Origin: an uncultured Prevotella sp. | Lineage (GTDB): Bacteria; Bacteroidota; Bacteroidia; Bacteroidales; Bacteroidaceae | Assembly: GCA_944320105.1 (NCBI GenBank) | Contig: CALUGA010000004.1 | Coordinates: forward strand, 62,001 to 126,000 | Length of the DNA: 64,000 bases | Direction of reading: 5' to 3' | Shown here: positions 53,892 to 61,906 of the stretch, piece after piece | Layout of the letters: every line of letters begins with the position of its first letter | How positions within the stretch are numbered: the stretch's first letter is position 1 | The notes under the pieces: model-generated | Database searches by the model: none | Told to the model about the DNA's origin: nothing | What the model saw: the letters and a program-made list of their open reading frames with translations, nothing else | Position numbers and translations under genes: made by a program

Positions 53892-54941
53892 CTATCCCTC
53901 GCGGTAGAAGTCGAGTGCTTCGCATATTTCTTCCGGCGTGGCCGTCTGGTTTATGCGGATGTCGCCTATGCCGCCCAGCAGCGTGAAGTTTATGCTGCCG
54001 GCAGTGTTCTTCTTGTCGTGCCTCATCAGCTCCAGGAGCGCGGGGTAGTCGTCGCAGGTTATCGGCATCTTGCCGTAGTGCTCCCTGATGAAGGCCACCG
54101 TCTGCCTCATCTTGTCGGTGGGGAAGCCTGCCTTCGTGGCGCTGAGGTACAGCTCGCACACCAAGCCGTAGGCCACGGCATAGCCGTGCAGTATCGGGGC
54201 GCGCCCCAGGGCCAGCGACTCGAAGGCGTGGCCGGCCGTGTGGCCCAGGTTGAGGGCCTTGCGCAGGCCGCGCTCCGTGGGGTCTTGCTCCACGATGCGC
54301 TCCTTCACACCAACCGATGCGGCCACCATGCCCCGCAGCTGCGCCAGGTCGGGGCGCTCAATGTCGAACGCAAGCAGCTCGGCCCAAGTGCGCTCATCGC
54401 TGATGAGGCCGTGCTTCAGCATCTCGGCGTAGCCCGACAGCATGTTCTCCGCGTCCATCGTGCGCAGGAACTCGGTGTCGAGAATCACGCAGCTGGCGTT
54501 GTTGAACACGCCCACCTCGTTCTTCAGCCCGCCGAAGTTTATGCCCGTCTTTCCGCCCACCGATGCATCTACCATGGCCAGCAGCGTGGTGGGGATGTTT
54601 ATGTAGTTTATGCCGCGCTTGAAGGTAGATGCGGCAAAGCCCCCGAGGTCGGTCACCATGCCGCCGCCCACGTTTACCAACAGCGAGTGGCGCGTGGCCC
54701 CGAGGCGGCCCAGCTCGGCCCATACGTGGGCCAGCTGCTCCAGAGTCTTGTTGCTGTCCGTTGGCGGTATGGTTATCACCCCGGCCCCGCGCATGGCCTC
54801 ACACTTCTCGGCCAGTGGCAGGCAGAGCCTCGCGGTGGTCTCGTCGGCCAGCGCAAAGAGCCTGTCGGGCTTGCACTCGGCTATGGCCTCGGCCAGCGCG
54901 CGGCCCAGGTCGTCGGATATGGTTATCTTCTGTCTCTCCAT
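53892..54941 (-). CDS. aroB: 3-dehydroquinate synthase
   Basis: 349 residues. NAD-binding and active-site motifs: LVNVGGGMVTDLGGFAASTFKRG, PTTLLAMVDASVGGKTGIN, the zinc ligands in GYAEMLKHGL (Glu) and LNLGHTAGHAFE plus HGYAVAYG (His). It cyclises DAHP to dehydroquinate in the shikimate pathway. It stands alone with its own promoter; no other aro genes are near. Confidence 0.95.
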   Translation of the reverse strand: MERQKITISDDLGRALAEAIAECKPDRLFALADETTARLCLPLAEKCEAMRGAGVITIPPTDSNKTLEQLAHVWAELGRLGATRHSLLVNVGGGMVTDLGGFAASTFKRGINYINIPTTLLAMVDASVGGKTGINFGGLKNEVGVFNNASCVILDTEFLRTMDAENMLSGYAEMLKHGLISDERTWAELLAFDIERPDLAQLRGMVAASVGVKERIVEQDPTERGLRKALNLGHTAGHAFESLALGRAPILHGYAVAYGLVCELYLSATKAGFPTDKMRQTVAFIREHYGKMPITCDDYPALLELMRHDKKNTAGSINFTLLGGIGDIRINQTATPEEICEALDFYREG

Positions 54942-54963
54942 TTCGGTACGTTTTTGTTCCCTG

Positions 54964-54971
54964 CAAAGTTA
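54964..54971 (-). promoter_or_regulatory. Bacteroidetes -7 box (TAACTTTG) for aroB
   Basis: TAACTTTG on the reverse strand lies 23 bases before ATG 54941. Confidence 0.55.
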
Positions 54972-55011
54972 CGCTAAATCCTCGGGCTGCGAAATAAAAC
55001 GGGCTGATTAT

Positions 55012-55042
55012 TTTGCAATGTGTCAAACTTGCCGTATCTTTG
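55012..55042 (+). promoter_or_regulatory. Full Bacteroidetes promoter for the GltD-like gene
   Basis: TTTG at 55012-55015, 19 bases, then TATCTTTG at 55035-55042. The ATG at 55087 is 45 bases on. Confidence 0.7.
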
Positions 55043-55086
55043 TGGCATATTTATTGTTTCGATAACGTTAAACCCATCAGATTTAT

Positions 55087-56460
55087 ATGGACAGAGAGCA
55101 AGACCAGAAAGAGCGGTTCCACGAGGTGGACGAGGGCTACACCATCCTTGAGGCCATCACCGAGGCCAAGCGGTGCCTGCACTGCAAGGTGCCGCAGTGC
55201 AGCAAGGGCTGCCCCATAAGCCAGGACATACCCGACTGGATTCACGAGATTTCGAAGGGAAACTTTGGCAACGCCATGAAGATAATCAACGACAAGAGCA
55301 ACCTTCCCGCCGTCTGCGGGCGCGTTTGTCCCCACGAGAAGCAGTGCGAGGGCCACTGCATACTCAACAAGAAGGGGGCTGGCATACGCGTGGGCAAGCT
55401 CGAGCGCTTCATAGCCGACTTCGACGGAGACATGGGGCTGATACGCGAGAAGCTGCAGCCCAAGACGCGCGGGCGCGTGGCGGTGATAGGCTCGGGCCCG
55501 GCCGGCCTCACCATAGCGGGCGACCTGGCCCGCATGGGCTTCAACGTGGAGGTGATAGAGATGGAGCCGGAGCCGGGCGGGGTGCTCATGTTCGGCATAC
55601 CGGAGTATCGCCTGCCCAAGGATGTGGTGCGCCGCGAGATAAAGAAGATTGAGGAGCTGGGCGTGGTGTTCCACTGCAACACCACCGTGGGTACCGACGT
55701 CAACATCGACCAGCTCTTCGAGCGGGGCTTCGATGCCATCTTCATGGGCACCGGCACTGTGAAGCCGCGCAAGCCCGACATTCCCGGGCGCAACCTGCGG
55801 GGAGTGCGCCAGGCCGTTTACTTCCTGCGCAAGGTGAGCCTTTACAACGAGGGGAGCATTGCCCGCGAGGACGTGCCAGTGCACGAGGGCGACCGCGTGT
55901 TCGTCATCGGCTGCGGAAACACGGCCATGGATGCCGCCCGCACGGCCATACGCATGGGCGCAAAGGACGTGGAGATTGTTTACCACCGCACCATCGACGA
56001 CATGAGCGCGCTGCGCTCCGAGTACGACGAGGCCGTGGAGGAAGGCGTTAAGTTCAACTGGGAGTCGAAGATAGTGGAGATTCTCGATTATAACGGCATC
56101 CTAAGCGGCGTGGTGATAGAGCAGGGCGGCGAGAAGAGGATAGAGAAGGCCGACAAGGTTCTGATGGCCATCGGCTCTGTGCCGGCCAGCCGCATCGTGT
56201 CGACCACAAAAGGCATCGACGTTGACGAGCGCGGATATGTGCTCACGCGCGAGAATCCCTATGGCATGACCAGCCGCAAGGGTGTGTTCGCCGGGGGCGA
56301 TGTGGTTAACCGCCCGTCGACCGTTGTGCTTGCCATGCGCGACGCCAAGCGCGTGGCCGAGGGCATTGCGAAGTACGTGGACGCCATAAAGCTGCTTGAG
56401 GCCGTTAACTCGTCGGAGGGCGTGGTAGACCATGCTGCCGACGGCCAGTCTGCCTCTTGA
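55087..56460 (+). CDS. gltD: Glutamate synthase small subunit-like NAD(P)H oxidoreductase
   Basis: 457 residues. N-terminal iron-sulfur cluster Cys motifs (CLHCKVPQCSKGCP and CGRVCPHEKQCEGHC), an FAD-binding GSGPAG loop with IEMEPEPGGVLMFGIPEYRLPK, and an NAD(P)-binding part (VIGCGNTAMDAARTAIRMGA), ending in FAGGDVVNRPSTVVLAMRDAK. It would pass electrons from NAD(P)H to a partner; no large subunit gene is next to it, so a role as a stand-alone GltA-like enzyme or as an NfnB-type subunit is possible. Confidence 0.85.
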   Translation: MDREQDQKERFHEVDEGYTILEAITEAKRCLHCKVPQCSKGCPISQDIPDWIHEISKGNFGNAMKIINDKSNLPAVCGRVCPHEKQCEGHCILNKKGAGIRVGKLERFIADFDGDMGLIREKLQPKTRGRVAVIGSGPAGLTIAGDLARMGFNVEVIEMEPEPGGVLMFGIPEYRLPKDVVRREIKKIEELGVVFHCNTTVGTDVNIDQLFERGFDAIFMGTGTVKPRKPDIPGRNLRGVRQAVYFLRKVSLYNEGSIAREDVPVHEGDRVFVIGCGNTAMDAARTAIRMGAKDVEIVYHRTIDDMSALRSEYDEAVEEGVKFNWESKIVEILDYNGILSGVVIEQGGEKRIEKADKVLMAIGSVPASRIVSTTKGIDVDERGYVLTRENPYGMTSRKGVFAGGDVVNRPSTVVLAMRDAKRVAEGIAKYVDAIKLLEAVNSSEGVVDHAADGQSAS

Positions 56461-56530
56461 ACCTCAATCGGCCATTAGAGTCCAACACGATTTCATCCTT
56501 TTGTCGTGCAGACTGTCTGCCACGCCATGG
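56459..56530 (+). mobile_element. Miniature inverted-repeat element, left-end fragment
   Basis: AACCTCAATCGGCCATTAGA, then CAACACGATTTCATCC and TGTCGTGCAGACT follow the first 70 bases of copies A and E; the rest is missing. It begins at the stop codon of the GltD-like gene. Confidence 0.55.
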
Positions 56531-56540
56531 ACAGATAAAC

Positions 56541-56585
56541 GCGCAAAGGGCGCGGTTCCCTGTTGGGGAGCCGCGCCCTTTGCGC
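56541..56585. terminator. Convergent hairpin terminator
   Basis: GCGCAAAGGGCGCGG and CCGCGCCCTTTGCGC pair perfectly (15 bases) around a 15-base loop, between the ends of the GltD-like and the barrel gene. Confidence 0.75.
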
Positions 56586-56630
56586 TTGCCATTGGCCGTA
56601 TGCGGGCCATGGTCGTTTCGGAGCCTGCGG

Positions 56631-59570
56631 TCAGAACCTGCGCGGACCGCCAAAGCCGCCGCCTCTGGAGCCTCTCGGCCCCATGCCGCCGCGCGGGCCG
56701 CGCCCGCCCCTGGGGCCTTGCTCCATGGCCTGGCGCGCCTCCTTTGAGCCGAAGAGGTTGAGACGGTAGATTACGTGGAGCATGCCGAAGCTCGTTATGG
56801 CGTTGTACTCGGTGTCGCTGCGCTGCATGGCGTTTATGGTGCGGCTGAAGTTGCTCTGTTGGTGCAGCAGGTCGTAGAACTGGAGCGTAACGATGAGGTT
56901 CTTCTGCTTGAGGAAGCTCTGGCTCACTTGGGCGTTCCATATAAGCTCGTTGGTGTTGAGCGACTCGTCGCTGTAGCCCCTACGGCTGTTCATGTTGAGG
57001 TCGAAGGCAATCTCGGTGCCCCACGGCAGCCTTACGTTCGAGTTGAAACCGTATGCAAACTCCCACGTGTCGAGGTTGCTGTTGGGTTGCAGCTTGTTGC
57101 GCGAGTGCTCGTATTCAACCGAGCCGTTAAGCTCGAACTCAAACCAGTCGTTGCGGTAGCCGGCGGTCAGCTCCTCCTCGATGGCGGTGCTGCGGGTGGT
57201 GTTCTTCTGCGAGTCTTGGCGGTCGATGCTCACGTAGCCCACGCTGTTGGTGTATTTTACCTCCGTGTTCGTGCTCACGTTGAACATCCCGGCGGAATCT
57301 ATCGCGGTGTTGAAGAGGAACTGCCCGCGCGTAGACCAGTTGCCGTTTATGTTCTCGGGGCGCGTCGTGCGTCCGCCGGTCTCCGGGTTGTAGCGCACCA
57401 TGTTGCTTATGGAGTTGCTCGTGGTCTGGAAGCGGAAGTTGGCCATTATGGTCTTGTAGTGGTTCTGTATGTAGTTGTTGTAGAACATGTTGAGCGTCTG
57501 GGTGAACGAAGGCTTCAGCCCGGGGTTACCCATCGTGATGTTCAGCGGGTCGCTGTCGTCGGTGATGTCGAGCAGGTCGGTCATGCTCGGCTGGCTCGTG
57601 GAGCCGCGGTAGCGCACTCGCAACTGGCTTACCTTTGATATCTTCCAGCGGAAGTCGAGCGATGGCGACACGTTGGTTACGGTGCGCGTGGTGTCGGTGC
57701 TCACGCCTTGGTAGCGCTGTATGAACTTGGTTTGCTGCGGTATGACGCTCACGCCGAAACTGAGGTTGTAGGCCGGGCGTATTATGCGCATCATGATGTC
57801 GATGTCGTGGATGTAGTTCTTGTACTCCGAGTAGCGGCTGAGGTCGTCGTCGAGGTAGGTCTCAAAGTGGTTGGGCAGTCGCCCGAGGTAGCCGTCCCAG
57901 CTGCGGTATTCGGGCGAGAGCCCTGCGAAGAAGTCCTCGCCGAGGTTGCTGAAGTCGTAAGTGGAGCGCTCGCTCTTAGTATACTTGTACTGGAACTGGT
58001 AGCTGAACTGCAGGAACGTGGCCTTCATTATAGGCTCGCTGTAGGTGGCCTTGATGCTGTAGTTCCAGTTTTTCTGCGGTGTGAGGTTGTAGCGGTTGGT
58101 TTGGTAGGTGGAGTCCTGGCCGAGCATGTTCTTCGTTTTGTACAGGTGTACGTTGTTGGTGCTGAGGCTCTTGCTCTCGCTGTCGCCGTAGTTGCCTCGC
58201 AGGCGCAGGGTTACGTTGCGGCCCATGTTGTTGAGCCGGCGGTTAAACATGAGCATTCCGCCAAAGCTTTTAGACTCGCTGTAGGTTATGCTGCTGTTGT
58301 TTCGCGAGTTTACGAAGAGCGTGGAGTCCTCGAAAGCGTCGCTGAGCGGGTCGGCCACGTAGAGGTATGGGTCTTCGTCGAACGTGGCCGACTTGCTCAT
58401 GCTCACGCCATCGCTCTTCGAGAGGCTGAACGTTGGGCGGAACATGATGGTGGTCATCGTGTCGGGGTGCCACTCGAAGCGCATCTGCCCGTTCCATGAG
58501 TCGCTGCGCGAGTAGCTCTGGTTGAGGCTGTTGGAGAACGACCCCTCGGTGCTTACGAAGTTTTCGCTTGAGTTCTTTGTGTGGGTGTCGCCGTCGCCGT
58601 GGTTCCAGCGCACGCTTCCGTCGAGCCTCAGCTTGTCGTACTGCCCGTCCTTTTCCTCGTAGTTGAAGTTCAGGCCGAGCATCTTCGACGACTGCAGGCC
58701 GCGCCTGCCTCCGCCGAAGCGGCCTCCGCGCCCGCCGAAGCCGCGGTCGTTGGTGTTGTTGGCGCTGCCGAAGCCGAACACGCGGAACTTGTCCTTGAAG
58801 CGCATGGCCATGGCGCGTGCGGCGTAGCGGTCCTTGGTTCCGTAGGCCAGGTCGGCGTTGGAGATGAGGCCCTTGTTCATGCCTTTCTTCACCCCGAAGT
58901 CGAGCACGGTTTGTTCCTCGCCGTCGTCGATGCCCGATACGCGGGCCAGGTCGCTCTTCTCGTCATACGACTTCACCTTTTCTATTATCGACGTGGGCAG
59001 GTTCTTCAGTGCCGTCTTGGTGTCACCCACCATGAACTCCTTGCCGTCCACGAGTATCTTCTTCACCTCCTTGCCGTTGATGGTGATGTTTCCGTCGTCG
59101 TCTATCTTTGCCCCGGGCAGCCGCTTTATCAGCTCCTCGACCACCGAGCCCTCGGGGGTGCGGTAGGCAGAGGCGTTGTATACGAAGGTGTCTTCGCGCG
59201 TGGTCACCTTCAGGGCGCGGCCAGTCACCGTGGCGCCCTTCAGCATTATGGCGTCGGGTTCCATCGTGATGGTGCCGAGGGCCACGTTCTTTCCGCCGCT
59301 CACGGTGATGTTCTTGTGGTATGGCTTGAATCCCACGCACGTTACCTGCACGATGTATTTGCCGTCGGCCGGCGCCGCGATGCTGAACGAGCCGTTGGTG
59401 CTGGTCAGCCCGCCCTTGGCCATGGTGCTGTCGGTCTTAAGCAGCTTGACGGTGGTTAGGGCCAGGGCCTCGTTTGTTTCGGCCTCAATTACTTTTCCGG
59501 TAACGTTGCGTTGCGCAAGAGCAGAGATAGTTGCCGTCATGACGGCAATCATGAGCAAGAGTCGTTTCAT
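56631..59570 (-). CDS. Outer-membrane beta-barrel protein with CarboxypepD-reg-like domain
   Basis: 979 residues. Signal peptide (about 1-19, ending ALAQ), a CarboxypepD-reg-like domain (about 20-105: NVTGKVIEAETNEALALTTV), a plug-like region (about 110-215: TPEGSVVEELIKRLPGAKIDDDGNITINGKEVKKILVDG) and then a long barrel. The layout is that of a TonB-dependent-receptor relative (outer membrane beta-barrel family, PF14905 type), without a SusD partner. The C-terminal 35 residues are Gly/Arg-rich (GGRGPRGGMGPRG) instead of an aromatic end, which is unusual for a barrel; similar tails occur in this family. Substrate unknown. Confidence 0.85.
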   Translation of the reverse strand: MKRLLLMIAVMTATISALAQRNVTGKVIEAETNEALALTTVKLLKTDSTMAKGGLTSTNGSFSIAAPADGKYIVQVTCVGFKPYHKNITVSGGKNVALGTITMEPDAIMLKGATVTGRALKVTTREDTFVYNASAYRTPEGSVVEELIKRLPGAKIDDDGNITINGKEVKKILVDGKEFMVGDTKTALKNLPTSIIEKVKSYDEKSDLARVSGIDDGEEQTVLDFGVKKGMNKGLISNADLAYGTKDRYAARAMAMRFKDKFRVFGFGSANNTNDRGFGGRGGRFGGGRRGLQSSKMLGLNFNYEEKDGQYDKLRLDGSVRWNHGDGDTHTKNSSENFVSTEGSFSNSLNQSYSRSDSWNGQMRFEWHPDTMTTIMFRPTFSLSKSDGVSMSKSATFDEDPYLYVADPLSDAFEDSTLFVNSRNNSSITYSESKSFGGMLMFNRRLNNMGRNVTLRLRGNYGDSESKSLSTNNVHLYKTKNMLGQDSTYQTNRYNLTPQKNWNYSIKATYSEPIMKATFLQFSYQFQYKYTKSERSTYDFSNLGEDFFAGLSPEYRSWDGYLGRLPNHFETYLDDDLSRYSEYKNYIHDIDIMMRIIRPAYNLSFGVSVIPQQTKFIQRYQGVSTDTTRTVTNVSPSLDFRWKISKVSQLRVRYRGSTSQPSMTDLLDITDDSDPLNITMGNPGLKPSFTQTLNMFYNNYIQNHYKTIMANFRFQTTSNSISNMVRYNPETGGRTTRPENINGNWSTRGQFLFNTAIDSAGMFNVSTNTEVKYTNSVGYVSIDRQDSQKNTTRSTAIEEELTAGYRNDWFEFELNGSVEYEHSRNKLQPNSNLDTWEFAYGFNSNVRLPWGTEIAFDLNMNSRRGYSDESLNTNELIWNAQVSQSFLKQKNLIVTLQFYDLLHQQSNFSRTINAMQRSDTEYNAITSFGMLHVIYRLNLFGSKEARQAMEQGPRGGRGPRGGMGPRGSRGGGFGGPRRF

Positions 59571-59724
59571 TTCAATGCTTCGAGATTAGTTACACTTTTA
59601 AGACGCTGTGGCGGGCAAAACGTTTAATCGGTTTTGCCGCAGGTTTTAACAAAAATTGCTTTTTAGTGTATTTTGCCGCCTTTTTCGGCGACGTAAGGCT
59701 GCGCTTGATGCACTGTTAATGTTG

Positions 59725-59927
59725 TTTAACCCAAATCGGTCGTTAGAATCCAAAACGATTCCATTCTATTGCCGTGCAGATTGGCTGTCGCCTTTGTCGA
59801 TGGCGTAGCGGGCTACGTCGAGACAAAGCGGCAGACAAGATGTCGGCAAGAGGATGGAAGCGTTTGGAAAGCCGACCACTGGCACAAAAACATGTGTTAG
59901 GCGGTCTAATGACCGATTTGGGTTTAA
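59725..59927. mobile_element. Miniature inverted-repeat element, copy E (full)
   Basis: About 203 bases with AACCCAAATCGGTCGTTAGA at the left and its near-exact complement at 59905-59925. By eye it matches copy A along its whole length at 85-90%. It lies in the 660-base gap between the barrel gene and the META gene, together with palindromic locus 5. Confidence 0.75.
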
Positions 59928-60063
59928 CGGTTTGGTCGATGCAGCGTTCCGTCCGGTCTTGTGCCATTGGCTTTTGGCCGTGCCTTGCCGTGGTGGGGCA
60001 GGCTTGTGGTTGGTATTGTTTGTTTACAAAGTGCGTGGTGGAATGCGCTTCATTCCTTATGGC

Positions 60064-60146
60064 AATGCAAAACAGGCCGTTCCGCACCGCCAAACGGCCT
60101 GTTTTGCGGTGCGGAACGGCCTGTTTTGAAGCGTGAAATGGCATGT
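60064..60146. repeat. Palindromic intergenic repeat, locus 5
   Basis: An inverted repeat with arms of about 23 bases (60067-60090 and 60106-60128, beginning GCAAAACAGGCCGTTCCGC) and a 15-base loop that itself contains AAACGGCCTGTTTT. It is the most regular copy of the family. Confidence 0.85.
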
Positions 60147-60230
60147 GGCGCAAGTGGCTGGGCCACAGTGCATTGCGCAGTGAAGCCAAGGTCGGCTGAA
60201 ATCTTTACATCCTTTGTCTGGCAATGGCCG

Positions 60231-61028
60231 TCATTCGGCCTGTCCGGCGGTGGCCTTGACCAACTCCATCACTATCATGCCGTCGGCGCTGAAGAGGCCC
60301 ACGCGTCCGCCCTTCAGCAGCCCGAACGTCCTCACCTCGCCCAGGGCCGCGAGCACCTGCCGCTCGGTCTCCATGTCGGGGCAGGCCATGCGCGTGGTGG
60401 CAGGGTTCTGTATGGTGAGGCTCTGCGCCCCGTCCTTGCCGTGCTCCAGCGCGCCCATCACGCGGTTGCAGCCGGCGTTGCCGCCCAAGCGGCCCGCCTT
60501 GGTGTCGAAGGTGAGCACCGGTCGGCTGCCGCCCTCAGACTCCTTGGGGGCTTGCCCGTACACCTTGGCCACCTGCCACTCGCCGTCAAGCGCGGCGTAG
60601 TCCATAGGCTCGGAGCGCCTTTCGAGGCGGGCCACCTCCTTGCCGTCGGCATCGAGCAGGGCCACCGAGCCATCGTCGGCCTTGCGTGCTTTTTCAACCT
60701 TGCTGAGGGCCGCGAGCACCTGCCGCTCGGTATCCATGTCGGGGCAGGCCATCATAGTGCTGCCCATCTTGGAGAATGCGGGCTTGCCCGTCTTGAGGTC
60801 TATCGAGGCCATGATGCGGTTGCATCCGCTGTAGCCGTAAACGCGGCCCTGCTTGAGGTCGAAGCCTATGTAGGGTGTCTGGCTCGATGCGGTGGTGAGG
60901 CCACGACCCTCCACCGCTGTTATGTTCCACTCGCCGTCCATTCCGGCGAAACTGCTTTTCTTCGGTGCGTTGCAGGCGGCCAGGGCCATGCTGCACACGG
61001 TCGCGGCCACAATCATCTTCTTGTTCAT
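60231..61028 (-). CDS. Lipoprotein with two META (HslJ-like) domains
   Basis: 265 residues from ATG 61028; an ATG two codons earlier is possible. The lipobox is MALAACNA (Cys near 18). Two META domains follow in tandem (about 28-130 and 140-255), each with WNI/WQV start, a Gly-rich GYSGCNRIM or GGNAGCNRVM motif, MACPDMxTERQVLAAL and an ending strand. The family includes heat-shock HslJ of the outer membrane; its role is unclear. The repeat of the MACPDM motif makes the internal duplication plain. Confidence 0.87.
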   Translation of the reverse strand: MNKKMIVAATVCSMALAACNAPKKSSFAGMDGEWNITAVEGRGLTTASSQTPYIGFDLKQGRVYGYSGCNRIMASIDLKTGKPAFSKMGSTMMACPDMDTERQVLAALSKVEKARKADDGSVALLDADGKEVARLERRSEPMDYAALDGEWQVAKVYGQAPKESEGGSRPVLTFDTKAGRLGGNAGCNRVMGALEHGKDGAQSLTIQNPATTRMACPDMETERQVLAALGEVRTFGLLKGGRVGLFSADGMIVMELVKATAGQAE

Positions 61029-61119
61029 GATCACTGTTTTTGTTTGTTCTGTCGTTTCTGTTTATTTATCTATAATGCCCCGTGGCATGGGATATTGCAC
61101 CGATGGGTGTTAAATAAAC

Positions 61120-61160
61120 AAAAAAAGCCGCCCGCTCCGCGTTGCGGCGGGCTGCGGCTT
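61120..61160 (-). terminator. Terminator-like hairpin on the reverse strand
   Basis: AAGCCGC-AGCCCGCC pairs with GGGCGGCTT-like sequence around a GC-rich loop, and a run of seven T follows on the reverse strand. It lies upstream of the META gene, so it would stop reverse transcripts coming from further right. Confidence 0.55.
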
Positions 61161-61330
61161 GCACCGCTGGAGAGTGCCGTATGGGCTCTGCGCGCGGGCT
61201 GTGCTGCGGCTTTATTGGCGAAAAACAACCCGCAAGCATTGCTTTTTCGGGGAAAATGATTATCCTTGCCGATGGATTGGGGCTACCCATTCCGCGACAT
61301 ATTAGAAAAATAAGAGGCGTTATGCTTATC

Positions 61331-61455
61331 TCGAAGTCGGGAACGTAGGAAATTCAATACTTGTTCAGAGAGACGGCATAGTGGTTCTCACGCTATAGCG
61401 TGGGCTGCTATTACCATATCCTGAACAAAGGTTTCCTACGACCTCCGACTTTCGA
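61331..61455 (+). ncRNA. Long-hairpin RNA or element B
   Basis: One long interrupted hairpin: GAAGTCGG with CCGACTTTC, CGTAGGAAA with TTTCCTACG, TTGTTCAG with CTGAACAA, a large internal loop, and the tip CACGC-TATA-GCGTG (61389-61402). The words CTCACGC...GCGTGGGCT at the tip are the same as in element A on the other strand at 46.9 kb. Several further small hairpins follow (GCGGG/CCCGC near 61562, GCTTCG-TGTA-CGAAGC near 61612). No open frame covers this region. No good promoter is visible; TATCCTTG at 61261 is a weak candidate. Confidence 0.4.
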
Positions 61456-61663
61456 CGTGGTAGCATTGCAGTTCCACGCTTCTATGTATGGGTGAGTGCT
61501 TCCCTCGGGACGTGGAGGCTGACGGGAGGTAAATAATATGTAGGGAACCTATTTCAGTCGCGCGGGCAGACCCGCAGCCGGCTTTCGCCTGATGGTGGTG
61601 AAGGCACCATGCTTCGTGTAGCGAAGCAAGAACACAGTGTATAACCTGATTATTTTGGATGAT

Positions 61664-61804
61664 ATGAAGAAACCTAAGATGCCTAAGATAAATGAAAAAA
61701 CTTTGAATAAGGCTAACAAAGTGCTTGAAACTGCCCAAACAATAGCGGGTATAGGCATTACTATCATTGGAGCCTTGGCAAAGAACAAGCAGGGCGCAAA
61801 GTGA
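61664..61804 (+). CDS. Small cationic hydrophobic peptide (46 residues)
   Basis: ATG 61664 to TGA 61802-61804. The peptide starts MKKPKMPKINEKTLNKANK, has a hydrophobic helix TIAGIGITIIGALAK and ends in KNKQGAK. No signal peptidase site, no homologue that I recognise. It lies behind about 330 bases of heavily structured untranslated sequence and just before the convergent end of umuC. The build (long folded leader, short membrane-active peptide) is that of type I toxins or leaderless bacteriocins, but this is inference. Confidence 0.45.
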   Translation: MKKPKMPKINEKTLNKANKVLETAQTIAGIGITIIGALAKNKQGAK

Positions 61805-61906
61805 GTTTGCTGCCGTTGCGTGGATGCCGCAAGGTGGCACGGATTTACTTGTGGAAAGGAAAACAAGGCGGGTGAGGGCGATGGTTGTGGCGCAAATGGC
61901 CCGGCT

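Noticed and set aside
53714-53986. Short forward frames over palindromic locus 4
   Set aside because: They are caused by the repeat sequence; no start signal and no conserved product.
61331-61660. RNase P RNA, SRP RNA or a group II intron fragment
   Set aside because: I looked for the conserved cores (for example GAGGAAAGTCC for RNase P, and a domain V hairpin) and did not find them.
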